This document shows, one piece after another, positions 7,032-15,960 of a DNA stretch of 64,000 bases. This stretch comes from a virus: positions 62,001 through 126,000 of the IMG/VR virus record IMGVR_UViG_3300027793_000055; one strand, given 5' to 3'. Below the pieces are notes generated by a model. That model searched no databases. It saw only the letters and a list, made by a program, of their open reading frames with translations, and was not told where the DNA came from. Position numbers and translations under genes: made by a program. The stretch's first letter is position 1. The number at the start of each line of letters is the position of its first letter.

Positions 7032-9554
7032 TCACTGGTTATTTTTTAGATCTGCCACTTCTGCACTTAGCATATCAATTTTTGCTTTTAGAGTATTTAC
7101 TTCGGATGATAATTGTTTAATGCAATTAATCATAACATATGTTAAAGCGTGAGAATTAAAATTATATAATTCTGTATCTTCAGTATCTTCTGGATTGAGT
7201 TTGGTCTTGTAAACAGAAATACTCTCGGGAAGAATATCTTTTATGTCTTGCGCTATTAAGCCTACATTATTTTTAATATCTGGATTAAATCCACCCTTTC
7301 CATTATAATCGTAAGTAACTGGATTAATCTGAACTAGAGTTTCTAAGCCTTTTGTATAGTTTTGAACATTTTCTTTGATTCTTATATCGGATGAAATTGT
7401 CCAAGTATTTGTTGAAGGCTTTGCAGCACTATCAGTACTTAGCTGAAGCTGAAAACTAGGTGCGGTTGTTCCTATACCAATTCTCCCATCACCACGTACA
7501 CTTAGAGGTGTAGTTGAGACAACACCGGTGCTTCTTGTGATATATTGAAAATCAATTCTGCCGGTGCTTAAACTAGTTGCCGCAGGAGCAATAGCCATAG
7601 CAAAAGTGCTATCTTGACTAAAAAGAACTCTGCCAGCATTTGTAGTACCACCAGATGATTTAAATTCAGCTGCATATTCGGTTGTCGAACTCGCACCAGC
7701 AAAATTAACTTCTAAGCGTGCTCCGGGTGTGGTAGTACCAATACCAACATTTGTTCCCCCAACAAAAAGTGTTGAACCACCACTATTCCTGAAGTCGGCC
7801 AAAGTATGACCTGTGCTAGCACCGGAATCAACTATCAATCTTGCGGCAAGAGGAGAACTTTCAATAGTATTTGTACCATCAATCAATAAACCACTATTAT
7901 TTATGTGCAATCTTTTGCTTGGTGCAGTGGTACCAATACCAACTTTTCCATTATTATCAATTCTTACTCTATCGGAACCACTGGTAACAAATGATATCTG
8001 ATCAATTGATGGACTATACATACCGGTTTCTGAATCAGCAAAAAAACCATATGTTGGTGATGCAGCTGTACCAGCTGACCATTTTATCGTAGGACCACCA
8101 ACAATACCACTAGTTACTCCGAATGTATCAAATAGGGCACGTCTTGTGCCGGCAACGGTCAAACCAATATAAGTGCCAGTGGCATCATAGAAAAATCCTG
8201 TCTGCGTATCATCTAACCAAGTATAGGCTGGTCGTCCTTCGCTACCGGTCGGTACCGCTTGCACTTGGTTGCCCACCGCATTCTGGTTCAGACTGAGAAT
8301 ACTTTCTCCATCAGTAGCGAAAATGAGGTTTTTTGCATTTCGCCACATACCTGAACCGGTAGCAGCAGTAAAACTATATGCCGGTGCGGCTGCTGAACCA
8401 TTAGTACCACGATGAGGCAGAAGAGCAAATACTGCAGTTGTATCTATATGTAAACGGCCGGAACCACTAGTAACAAGAGTGATGGTATCAGCATCAGTAG
8501 ATGTTAAGCCGGTATTTGTGTTATTCACAAAACTATATAATGGAGCCTGAAGCTGATTAAGAGCAGTTTCTGCACTACGTATATATGGTGCTCGACGAGA
8601 TCCGCCAGCCAACTCTACGCCTTGTAATACATCTAAGAAAGTAGCACTACCTGTTACAGTTAGTGAACCGGTTACATTTAAATTACCTGATACAAGAGTG
8701 TTGCCATTAACATGTAATAGAGAAGTTGGACTACTAGTACCTATACCAACATTACCGGTAGAAGTAATTCTTATTCTTTCTGACCCACTTGTTAATAGCG
8801 CAATGTCGCTAGATGTTGCTTCATTTGAAATACTTAAATGGTTGTTTACCGAACTAGTATAACCTATATAACCTAAATTGGCACTTGGGCCTCGAAAACT
8901 CAGATAATTATTTCCGATAGAGCCGGTACTTTGAATTTTTACTATTTCTCCGCTTCCTTTAACATGCAATGGGTTCACGGGTTCATCGGCGTTTAGTCCA
9001 ATACCAACTCTTCCGTTACCTCGGATCTTCAGCGGTGTCGACTCGGTAGCACCGGTACTTCTTGTGATATACTGAAAGTCTAGTCCTCCGTCGATACCAT
9101 TTGTCAATTGAGATATCATCGCTACGCCATATGTATTAAGTTCTGTACTGATAACCAAGCGGCCGGCGTTACTTCTTAGACTGTTTGCAATAATTTCAAC
9201 AGCAGTACTATTTGCATTAAGCTGACCACCATTTACTTCTAAAAGAGCCGTAGGAGTGGTACGTATTCCTACTCTGCCATCATTAGTTAAAATAAATGGA
9301 GTGCTATCTGGGTTTTCTGAGTCTTCTACACGAAAAGACTCGCCTGTTCCACGCTGTGTGATTCGTAGAGCTGTGCTAGAAGATGAAACATCAATTACCG
9401 ATGGTCCAGAAGCACTGATTGCGGAGGCTGTTAAATTTGTAAACTGTGCCGTTGTACCTGACACATTTGATAAGAAAGTAGTACTACCTGTTACAGCTAG
9501 TGAACTTGTAACATTTAAATTACCTGATACTAATGTAGTTTGCAGTGTAGCCAT
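7032..9554 (-). CDS. Large tail fibre with C-terminal S74 intramolecular chaperone
   Basis: 840 residues. Repeated shaft modules (GNLNVTGSLTVTGSATFL; several VGIGTTAPS..L units; TGSGRLHI) are followed at about residue 721 by SSDIRIKENVQNYTKGLETL and a GLIAQDIKDILPE segment. This is the peptidase S74/endosialidase-chaperone domain, which trimerises the fibre and then cuts itself off at the Ser of the S-D-x-R motif. A coiled-coil tail follows. Its ATG overlaps by one base the stop of the gene at 9554-10636, which also ends in an S74 domain. A 60-base repeat (8634, 9471) shows internal duplication. A distal receptor-binding fibre is the likely role. Confidence 0.9.
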   Translation of the reverse strand: MATLQTTLVSGNLNVTSSLAVTGSTTFLSNVSGTTAQFTNLTASAISASGPSVIDVSSSSTALRITQRGTGESFRVEDSENPDSTPFILTNDGRVGIRTTPTALLEVNGGQLNANSTAVEIIANSLRSNAGRLVISTELNTYGVAMISQLTNGIDGGLDFQYITRSTGATESTPLKIRGNGRVGIGLNADEPVNPLHVKGSGEIVKIQSTGSIGNNYLSFRGPSANLGYIGYTSSVNNHLSISNEATSSDIALLTSGSERIRITSTGNVGIGTSSPTSLLHVNGNTLVSGNLNVTGSLTVTGSATFLDVLQGVELAGGSRRAPYIRSAETALNQLQAPLYSFVNNTNTGLTSTDADTITLVTSGSGRLHIDTTAVFALLPHRGTNGSAAAPAYSFTAATGSGMWRNAKNLIFATDGESILSLNQNAVGNQVQAVPTGSEGRPAYTWLDDTQTGFFYDATGTYIGLTVAGTRRALFDTFGVTSGIVGGPTIKWSAGTAASPTYGFFADSETGMYSPSIDQISFVTSGSDRVRIDNNGKVGIGTTAPSKRLHINNSGLLIDGTNTIESSPLAARLIVDSGASTGHTLADFRNSGGSTLFVGGTNVGIGTTTPGARLEVNFAGASSTTEYAAEFKSSGGTTNAGRVLFSQDSTFAMAIAPAATSLSTGRIDFQYITRSTGVVSTTPLSVRGDGRIGIGTTAPSFQLQLSTDSAAKPSTNTWTISSDIRIKENVQNYTKGLETLVQINPVTYDYNGKGGFNPDIKNNVGLIAQDIKDILPESISVYKTKLNPEDTEDTELYNFNSHALTYVMINCIKQLSSEVNTLKAKIDMLSAEVADLKNNQ
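8634..8693. repeat. 60-base shaft-module repeat, copy 1
   Basis: Matches 9471-9530 with about five mismatches over 60 bases. It encodes the SGNLNVTGSLTVTGS shaft module of the 840-residue fibre. Confidence 0.85.
9471..9530. repeat. 60-base shaft-module repeat, copy 2
   Basis: Partner of 8634-8693. Shorter versions of the same module occur in the neighbouring fibre genes near 9852-9900 and 11310-11357, giving possible recombination points between fibres. Confidence 0.85.
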
Positions 9555-10636
9555 TATTTTTTACCTCGGGTAGTTTTCTTTTTATTTTTAAGTAGTTCTA
9601 TTTCTACACTTTGTTTTTCTACTTTTTCACTTAATTCTTTTACGGCACTTACAAGAATGCTTACCATTTTTGGATAGTTAATACCTTCACCTATTACGAA
9701 TTCTGGATATACTTCTCTTACTTCTTCTGAAATAAATCCATACTCCCTTCTACCATCGTCAACACGTGTATATGATACAGGATTTAGTTTTGAAATTGTT
9801 GTTAATTCATCATCTAGACTTACTATGTTTGTTTTTATTCTTCTTGTTGAAAGTTCTGATATTGAACCAGTTACAGTTAAATTACCAGATATAATTTGGC
9901 TTCCTATAAATGTATTAGAACCGGTTGTAGCAAAAACTTCTTTATTTAATTCTACCGGTACACCATTCGTACCACCAACCCAAATATGATTTGCAGTTAT
10001 ATTTGGTAGAATATAATGATGACCCGGACCTTTTACAACACCAGAGCCATTTGTACCTATTTTTTCAACATAGCCAAGAGGTTGTACTAATGCACTGCCA
10101 GTAGGTCTTATATTTGTATATCCGCCACCAACTGCAACATAAACAGCTTCACCGGATGCAAACCCATTCGTATTAACTTCATTAATAAAACCTTCTAGGA
10201 TTGCAATTCCTTCTGTATCAGCAGGTATATCTTCAAAAGCTACACAAGCTGCTGGCATTCTTGCAGGATTATTTGCATCAGCACGAAGTATACCAGCAAT
10301 ATTTCCCGAAGTACCACTTGATGTTATATAACAAGGTGTGCCTCTTAAGATTGTTGTTACTTCACGATTTTTTACTCTTATAATTAAATCGTTTGCAACC
10401 GGATCTTGGAAAGTTAATGTTCCCAATCCATTTGTTACCATTACCTGCCCAGCATCACCATCGGCTGTTGGATATAATATACCACCAGCAAAAAGATTAG
10501 ATGCAGAAACAATGGTGGACTGCAACCTACTTCCAGAAATTTCAGAACCAGATACAGAACCGGTTAGTGTTATTAATGAACCACTAATTTGTACTATATT
10601 GTTCTGATTTATTTTTATATTCTTTTGGTAGGCCAC
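9554..10636 (-). CDS. Tail fibre with C-terminal S74 intramolecular chaperone (short form)
   Basis: 360 residues. A short N-terminal shaft (NIVQISGSLITLTGSVSGS) leads to a globular middle with NREVTTILRGTPCYITSSG and an EGFINEVNTNGFASGEAVYV segment. The latter resembles the knob found before chaperone domains in marine phage fibres. The S74 domain starts at about residue 263 (STRRIKTNIVSLDDEL, then YGFISEEVREVYPE) and ends in a coiled coil plus a basic tail KKKTTRGKK. It is smaller than, and distinct from, the S74 domain of the next gene. Two adjacent self-cleaving fibres suggest two fibre types or a hetero-fibre. Confidence 0.87.
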   Translation of the reverse strand: MAYQKNIKINQNNIVQISGSLITLTGSVSGSEISGSRLQSTIVSASNLFAGGILYPTADGDAGQVMVTNGLGTLTFQDPVANDLIIRVKNREVTTILRGTPCYITSSGTSGNIAGILRADANNPARMPAACVAFEDIPADTEGIAILEGFINEVNTNGFASGEAVYVAVGGGYTNIRPTGSALVQPLGYVEKIGTNGSGVVKGPGHHYILPNITANHIWVGGTNGVPVELNKEVFATTGSNTFIGSQIISGNLTVTGSISELSTRRIKTNIVSLDDELTTISKLNPVSYTRVDDGRREYGFISEEVREVYPEFVIGEGINYPKMVSILVSAVKELSEKVEKQSVEIELLKNKKKTTRGKK

Positions 10637-10667
10637 AGTTCACCCTCTTGTTTAATTTAAGTAATTA

Positions 10668-12008
10668 TCAGATTATATTCCAATTGTTACCGGTACCAGC
10701 AACAATTGTGATTGACTGATATGGACCATTAAGACCAAAGCTAGCTTCACCATCAATAGTACCAGAAACGATATTGACACTATTTTCTGTACCATCACTC
10801 TTTTTGAGTATTAGTACACGGCCGGCTTGTGGCGTACTTGGTATTGCAACGTTAAAAGTGCCAGCTGTAGCATTAGCAAGAATAACATTATCACTAGCTA
10901 CAACAGTATAAGCACCGGTTACTTCTGTTACACCAAATCTTACACTACCACTTAAGAAAGAACCAACACTAGAAGTGATTGTATCTACTGTTATATTGGC
11001 AGCCAAATCAAGAGAAGCGGTTGGACCTGATCCGTTAGTTACTATAATATTTGGATCACTGCTTGATACCTGCGAGACACCTAAACTACCAGTTACAGCA
11101 ATCGTAATTGAACCAGAACCTTTTGTAATTCCGATATTTGAACCAGCAACCAAATCACCAAGTTGTAATGTACTACCGGATCCGATTAATAGTTGACCGC
11201 TAGTAACACCGCTAGCATTAATTCCTGTACCACCATTTGCTAATGGTACAATACCAGTTAAATTAGCTGCTGGCAGATTTGTTAAGCCAGCACCAGAGCC
11301 AGTAAACGATGAAGCACTTACTGAGCCGGTAACATCCAAATTACCTGATATAACTGTACTACCAGATACTTTTAGACCCGGATAGATAAGAATCTTATCT
11401 TCTGGTAAGCCCGTATATCTTACATATGCTGCGTCTGGATTTGATGAAAGACTTGCTGTTCCATAAATAAGGACATTGCCACTAAATTCTGCAGCACTTG
11501 CACTTAATACGGCAAATGAACCGGTTGATGAAGAGAGGTTTGTAAGACCGGTTAATGTTGTTAAATCACTAGTAATTGAACTTGATAGTCTTACTGTTAC
11601 GGCACCATTTACATCTGGAGCACTAGCCGAGATATTTGGACCTGCAACAACTGATTTGACTAAACCAGTTAGACCAGCAGCGGAACCACTAAAGCCTACT
11701 GAACTACTGACTAGTCCAAATATATTAACAGAACCAGAGAAGGTATGCGAATCATTTAGATTATCACCAAATTGTGTTGAACCACTAGTGAAAACAGTTG
11801 ATGCTGATGTAATTGTATTTACAACTAAATTGGCAGCAGTTAATGTGCCACCAACTGTTACATTACCATTTGTGAATACTGAACCAGTTACAATTACTTG
11901 TGATGAACTAACACTTAAGCTAGCACCACTACCCGTCAATTGTACAGCGGTACCACTTACTTGTACTTGGTTTCCCGCTAATACTTTAACATTTGCTACA
12001 TTAGCCAT
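10668..12008 (-). CDS. Low-complexity tail fibre protein
   Basis: 446 residues, dominated by VTGS, SGS and TGSVSASSFTG modules and by GSGAGLTNLPAANLTGIVPL and NGGTGINASGVTSGQ. These segments are repeated in very many phage fibre shafts. The last 80 residues form a separate domain beginning GAYTVVASDNVILANATAG and ending NGPYQSITIVAGTGNNWNII. A similar end (ELNGPYQSITLVHDGTDWYVF) closes the next gene upstream, so the two share a tip domain. No chaperone domain is present. GGAG lies before the ATG. Probably a fibre or fibre-adaptor protein. Confidence 0.83.
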   Translation of the reverse strand: MANVANVKVLAGNQVQVSGTAVQLTGSGASLSVSSSQVIVTGSVFTNGNVTVGGTLTAANLVVNTITSASTVFTSGSTQFGDNLNDSHTFSGSVNIFGLVSSSVGFSGSAAGLTGLVKSVVAGPNISASAPDVNGAVTVRLSSSITSDLTTLTGLTNLSSSTGSFAVLSASAAEFSGNVLIYGTASLSSNPDAAYVRYTGLPEDKILIYPGLKVSGSTVISGNLDVTGSVSASSFTGSGAGLTNLPAANLTGIVPLANGGTGINASGVTSGQLLIGSGSTLQLGDLVAGSNIGITKGSGSITIAVTGSLGVSQVSSSDPNIIVTNGSGPTASLDLAANITVDTITSSVGSFLSGSVRFGVTEVTGAYTVVASDNVILANATAGTFNVAIPSTPQAGRVLILKKSDGTENSVNIVSGTIDGEASFGLNGPYQSITIVAGTGNNWNII

Positions 12009-12027
12009 TTTATAAAACTCCTATAGT

Positions 12028-12528
12028 TTAGAATACATACCAATCTGTTCCATCGTGGACTAATGTAATTGATTGATAAGGTCCATTTAATTCAAATGAT
12101 GAAGCACCATTAACTAAATTTGGTGAACTTGGCAGTACAATTACAGAACCACTAACTGCATCGGCTTTAATAACATAGTATTCTCCGGAGTTAGCTATGG
12201 AAGCACTTGGTAAAGTAATAGAGATCGACGAACTATCACTATTTTTAGCGAATACTGCTCTTTCTGTCGTCAACAAAGATACAGAAGAACTAACAATTAA
12301 TTTTGTTAGATCTGAAGATGGTAAGCCTATATAATTTGAAGAAGAAATACTAGAAGCTGTTAATTGGGTTACAGTCAGTGTATCGAATATTGAACCGGTT
12401 ATATAATCTAGTATCTGTTCTGCTGTGGCTCTTTGAGTTGTCAAACTACCGCTATCGACAATCGGAAACAGATCATCAGAGGTTACTTGAGATGCTGCAG
12501 GTAGTTGAGATATTTTGACATTTGCCAT
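12028..12528 (-). CDS. Short tail fibre/adaptor protein with shared tip domain
   Basis: 166 residues. The start MANVKISQLPAASQVTSDDL followed by FPIVDSG...TQRATAEQI is a widespread N-terminal module of phage fibres and their connectors. The C-terminal domain (NSGEYYVIKADAVSGSVIVLP, ending GPYQSITLVHDGTDWYVF) is shared with the 446-residue neighbour. It could be a minimal fibre in which the attachment module is joined directly to the tip. A GAGG site lies 8 bases before the ATG. Confidence 0.8.
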   Translation of the reverse strand: MANVKISQLPAASQVTSDDLFPIVDSGSLTTQRATAEQILDYITGSIFDTLTVTQLTASSISSSNYIGLPSSDLTKLIVSSSVSLLTTERAVFAKNSDSSSISITLPSASIANSGEYYVIKADAVSGSVIVLPSSPNLVNGASSFELNGPYQSITLVHDGTDWYVF

Positions 12529-12591
12529 TATTTTTCCTCTTTTATATATAGTTTATAAATACCTTTCGGTAATAAATATATATCTCCACTA

Positions 12592-12858
12592 TCAAGGTGG
12601 TGGTGCTGTACTTGTACAACTCTCAATAATAAGGGCATCATTATTCTCAGCTAATAAAACGTCTGAATTTTCAGCTAAAATAAAACAGCTTTCCTCAATT
12701 ACAGTTTGCTGCGGTACTCTTAAGAAATCAAACAGTGCTGCATTTCCATCAGTATCTGTAGAATTATATGATATAGAGCCAGAATTAACAAAAAATCTTA
12801 CTTTTGGGTAAGCTTTTATTTTATTATATATTATGTCTCCGTCATTAAACTTTTTCAT
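12592..12858 (-). CDS. Small protein, unknown, AEN(S/N)D repeats
   Basis: 88 residues, no family recognised. The N-terminus is MKKFNDGDIIYNKIKAYPKV. The C-terminal part contains the quasi-repeats ILAENSDVLLAENNDALI, a motif style seen in small structural proteins of marine phages, and ends in a Pro run. An opposite-strand frame covers much of it, but this strand fits the operon and its spacing. It could be a small fibre or baseplate accessory; no enzymatic motif. Confidence 0.6.
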   Translation of the reverse strand: MKKFNDGDIIYNKIKAYPKVRFFVNSGSISYNSTDTDGNAALFDFLRVPQQTVIEESCFILAENSDVLLAENNDALIIESCTSTAPPP

Positions 12859-12886
12859 TAATTACATCACCATTATTTAAATATCT

Positions 12887-13864
12887 CTACATATTTAATT
12901 TCAGCTTAAATGCTATGCTATCTATTTCTCTCTTTCTTACCGGAGTAGCTAATTTGGCTATACCTATTAGCTGTCCCATCTCATCATAGATTCCTATTTT
13001 TGAAATAAATGTTGTTTTTTCAAAAGGCGGTTCAATTTCATTATAATTTACTTGTACAATATTTTTGATAGAATTATCTGAGTTTTCCAGAAATTGTGTA
13101 GAGCCAGTTACTTTTAAATATTGTTGTCCATACTCAACATATGTTGGATTATTTGAATGGTTAAACTCGCCTTTTTCAGCATGCGCAAACATAGTTATTG
13201 TTGGTATTTCTTCAATACCATCAAAAGAAAAATCAAAAGAAGAAGAAGGTACAATGTTATCACCTTCTGAACCGGTTGTCAGAAAATAGAACCATTTTGG
13301 AGCATAGGTTGTTACTGGTTCGAATATATTAAAATTATCGACATATGAATTATCTAATTCCCAAGAACCGGTTAATAATGCAAAACCTTCTGAATATAAT
13401 ACAACACCGGCAACACTTCCAGTATTTGGACCATAAACTTCTACTAATTCACCATTTCTTTTTATATCTTGTAGTTCTGCTATAAGAGTACCGGTAACAT
13501 ACCACTTGCAGCTTATTGAACCTTTTTTAATGCTCTTGCCATAAAAAATAGATGGTATACTGATTAATCTACATTCTTGTGTTCTTTTATTACCAAGAGG
13601 ACTATTAAAAGCATAATGTGGGCTTAGGTATTTATAATAATCAAATGTATTTTTTAAAGCCAACAGATGACTTTTCGGATAGCTAGATACCGGCTCACCA
13701 GATAAAAAATGTTCCGAACTTAATGTAGCAGTTAGTTGATAATTCGAACCGGTGATTATATCACCGTATTGAAAATCAGTATTATAACTATCTGTATCTG
13801 TTGTTTTAAAGGAAGAGAGGCTTCCTTCTTTTGTTATGAAAGGATAAACACTTGAAGTTAACAT
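12887..13864 (-). CDS. Virion structural protein, paralogue of the gene at 13976
   Basis: 325 residues. The C-terminal half (AEKGEFNHSNNPTYV, then IGIYDEMGQLIGIAKLATPV and a final KLKLNM) is clearly related to that of the next gene (VNHNEFNYSSNPTYL, VGLYSSANELLAVAKLSEPL). The N-terminal halves have diverged, although both contain a stretch of the form gsf-K-tgt followed by GxVLYSEGFALLTGSW or GLIFYQAGVAVLTAS. This type accompanies baseplate and fibre genes in aquatic T4-like phages, from memory. The precise place in the virion is unknown. Confidence 0.75.
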   Translation of the reverse strand: MLTSSVYPFITKEGSLSSFKTTDTDSYNTDFQYGDIITGSNYQLTATLSSEHFLSGEPVSSYPKSHLLALKNTFDYYKYLSPHYAFNSPLGNKRTQECRLISIPSIFYGKSIKKGSISCKWYVTGTLIAELQDIKRNGELVEVYGPNTGSVAGVVLYSEGFALLTGSWELDNSYVDNFNIFEPVTTYAPKWFYFLTTGSEGDNIVPSSSFDFSFDGIEEIPTITMFAHAEKGEFNHSNNPTYVEYGQQYLKVTGSTQFLENSDNSIKNIVQVNYNEIEPPFEKTTFISKIGIYDEMGQLIGIAKLATPVRKREIDSIAFKLKLNM

Positions 13865-13919
13865 ATTGATTCTTTAACTAGTCTAAAACAAGCGTTTCTT
13901 CAAAATTGTTAATATAATA

Positions 13920-13943
13920 AAACAAGCCTCGAAAGGCTTGTTT
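13920..13943 (-). terminator. Rho-independent terminator after the 340-residue gene
   Basis: Perfect 10-base stem AAACAAGCCT/AGGCTTGTTT with a four-base loop (TTCG on the minus strand), followed on the minus strand by TTATTATATT. It lies 33 bases past the stop of the gene at 13976. It is the clearest terminator in the structural region and divides the late operon here. Confidence 0.8.
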
Positions 13944-13975
13944 ATTATTAGATAAATTCTTCCTATATACAAAAA

Positions 13976-14998
13976 TCAGAAATCTAAACGGCATCTAATA
14001 ATCATCTCATTACTAGAATCTTTCTTTAATGGTTCACTTAATTTAGCTACAGCTAATAACTCATTTGCTGAACTATAAAGACCAACAGTTGTGATATAAC
14101 TTACAGGAGCATCAGTTGAGGTTTCTTTAACTCTTATCTGACTCTCTGATAAGTAAGTTGGATTTGAACTGTAGTTAAATTCGTTATGATTTACACGACA
14201 GAAATAGATTGTTGAATTTAATTCTGTTGTATTATTAAACTGACAGCTGTGCCAGCGTCTTCTTAGTGAATCACATACATCTGGAATAGATGATGTTTGC
14301 ATGGTAGCTGCAGCATTATTAGAACCACTAAAAGTTGTGAATACTGATGCTGTTAATACTGCAACGCCGGCTTGATAAAATATTAATCCAGCTTTTGTAG
14401 AACCACCATTTGTATAAAGTATGCCATATTCACCAGCTGGTGAATTTACACGATAATCATTCTGAGCGCCATCATCAGCAATTGAAGATGTTGTAGAGAA
14501 TCTTGAAGCAGCATTTGTATCTGCTCCAGTACCTAATTTAATCTGAAATGAACCTTTTTTAACTTCATCTTTTGTAAGAAGTCTTGAAAAGTTAATAAAA
14601 ACAACTTCTCTCATTTTATCTGTAGCTGTATTTATTAAATTGCCATCTTCATCAAAACGTAAAATCGAGCCAGTTAAATCATGACCAACCAACACTTGAG
14701 CCATTTGATTATATGTTTGAGTCTTTTTTGATAGATCTGTTACACCGCTTGCACTTAAAGAGGAGTCTGGTGCTAAACCAACACTTAAGTCAAAAATGTG
14801 ATTAGCAGAAGAACTTAGTACAGGATAATCATACACACTTTGAAATCTACCGTGTGAATAGTTTTTGATATTCTTTTCAACGCCAGATTCAACATATGTG
14901 CCAGAAACAATCGTACCTGTTATTGGTATTGCCTCATGAAGTAGAGTCCTTGTAGAAACAACATCATCATTTGTTAAATTTTTATATATTGTAGCCAT
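13976..14998 (-). CDS. Virion structural protein, paralogue of the gene at 12887
   Basis: 340 residues. N-terminal MATIYKNLTNDDVVSTRTLL, a middle with NFSRLLTKDEVKKGSFQIKL and AGEYGILYTNGG, and the C-terminal module EFNYSSNPTYL..VGLYSSANELLAVAKL shared with its paralogue. The shared pattern suggests two versions of the same fold that may occupy related positions in the baseplate or fibre attachment region. It is followed by a strong terminator and preceded by AAAGAGG near the start codon. Confidence 0.77.
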   Translation of the reverse strand: MATIYKNLTNDDVVSTRTLLHEAIPITGTIVSGTYVESGVEKNIKNYSHGRFQSVYDYPVLSSSANHIFDLSVGLAPDSSLSASGVTDLSKKTQTYNQMAQVLVGHDLTGSILRFDEDGNLINTATDKMREVVFINFSRLLTKDEVKKGSFQIKLGTGADTNAASRFSTTSSIADDGAQNDYRVNSPAGEYGILYTNGGSTKAGLIFYQAGVAVLTASVFTTFSGSNNAAATMQTSSIPDVCDSLRRRWHSCQFNNTTELNSTIYFCRVNHNEFNYSSNPTYLSESQIRVKETSTDAPVSYITTVGLYSSANELLAVAKLSEPLKKDSSNEMIIRCRLDF

Positions 14999-15013
14999 TA
15001 TTCTTCCTCTTTA

Positions 15014-15913
15014 TCAGATTTTTTTGATATATCTAACTGGTATATCTAATTTATAACCAGTTGTAGCACCGACTACTCTTATGTTGGTATCAATTATATT
15101 ATAGCTACCAGAGACAGTGCCGATCTCTTCAAATAAGAAGGTACTTGTTTGTAGTTCTAGTGTAGCAGCTAATTTTAGTTTTAGACTTGTTCCTCTTGGA
15201 CCACGAATTGGAGTTGCAACACCGGCATCATTTGGTTGTGCTGTTGGTAATTGTTCGATTTCATTTGGATTTTTTTGGATTGATAGCAGGTAAGTCGCTA
15301 TTTGATCATCATCTATATAGGAACGATTCATCTCTGCACCGGACTGATCAAACAAAGAGCCTAATCGATTATCCATCTCGACCATATAAATAGTTTCAAC
15401 CAAATCTGGAGGGAGTGGCTGTGTAGCAGAAATCTTTGGTGTATCTAATCCTTGATCAACAACAATAAGGTTCTGCTTTGTTGATTGTTTCTCATTAGTA
15501 AAAAATATACCAGGATCTTTAGCAAGTGCAGCAAAATCTAATTCTGTTCTACTATCTACCGCAACAGCAAAATATCCTTGACCGTTAAAACTTTTTGTAT
15601 TTGAACCCAATTCATTTAGTTTTATAACCGGTAAAAACAGCAAATCAGTTTGATTTATGCTTATCAGGTGCGATTTAAGTGCAGAGGCATTATCAGTAAA
15701 AGCCTCTAGAATAGGAGTTTGCAAAATATCTAAATCATAATATGCACTACCACTTGGATTATTTTTATCATATAAAGAATAATCTATTTCATCATCACCT
15801 AAAGCAAATTTAGTAATTTTAAAACTACCATCACCTTTTGCAAGTCTGTAACGTCCTGTATCAGTAAGGACTGCATCTAATATTATATCGCCTGAATTAT
15901 CAAGAAAAGCCAT
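15014..15913 (-). CDS. Virion structural protein (short form of a two-member family)
   Basis: 299 residues. The N-terminus MAFLDNSGDIILDAVLTDTG followed by RYRLAKGDGSFKITKFALGDDEIDYSLYD has the same pattern as the start of the gene at 21403: VLDIQLTQYGKQLLAKGIFKP followed by FFDDDIVYD. Both appear to share a small N-terminal fold. The rest is beta-rich with no catalytic motif; a PIRGPRGTSLKLKLAATLEL segment lies near the C-terminus. From memory this type is conserved in marine T4-like phages as a structural protein. Position suggests a baseplate or tail-tube-end component. AGGAG precedes the ATG by 9 bases. Confidence 0.78.
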   Translation of the reverse strand: MAFLDNSGDIILDAVLTDTGRYRLAKGDGSFKITKFALGDDEIDYSLYDKNNPSGSAYYDLDILQTPILEAFTDNASALKSHLISINQTDLLFLPVIKLNELGSNTKSFNGQGYFAVAVDSRTELDFAALAKDPGIFFTNEKQSTKQNLIVVDQGLDTPKISATQPLPPDLVETIYMVEMDNRLGSLFDQSGAEMNRSYIDDDQIATYLLSIQKNPNEIEQLPTAQPNDAGVATPIRGPRGTSLKLKLAATLELQTSTFLFEEIGTVSGSYNIIDTNIRVVGATTGYKLDIPVRYIKKI

Positions 15914-15960
15914 CTGTTTTGCTCCTATAATCTTTTATAAGTATATTGCTTGTTTTATTT

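Noticed and set aside
12515-12811. Plus-strand frame of 98 codons
   Set aside because: Competes with the minus-strand 88-residue gene. The minus frame fits the operon direction and spacing, and the plus frame starts inside a fibre gene.
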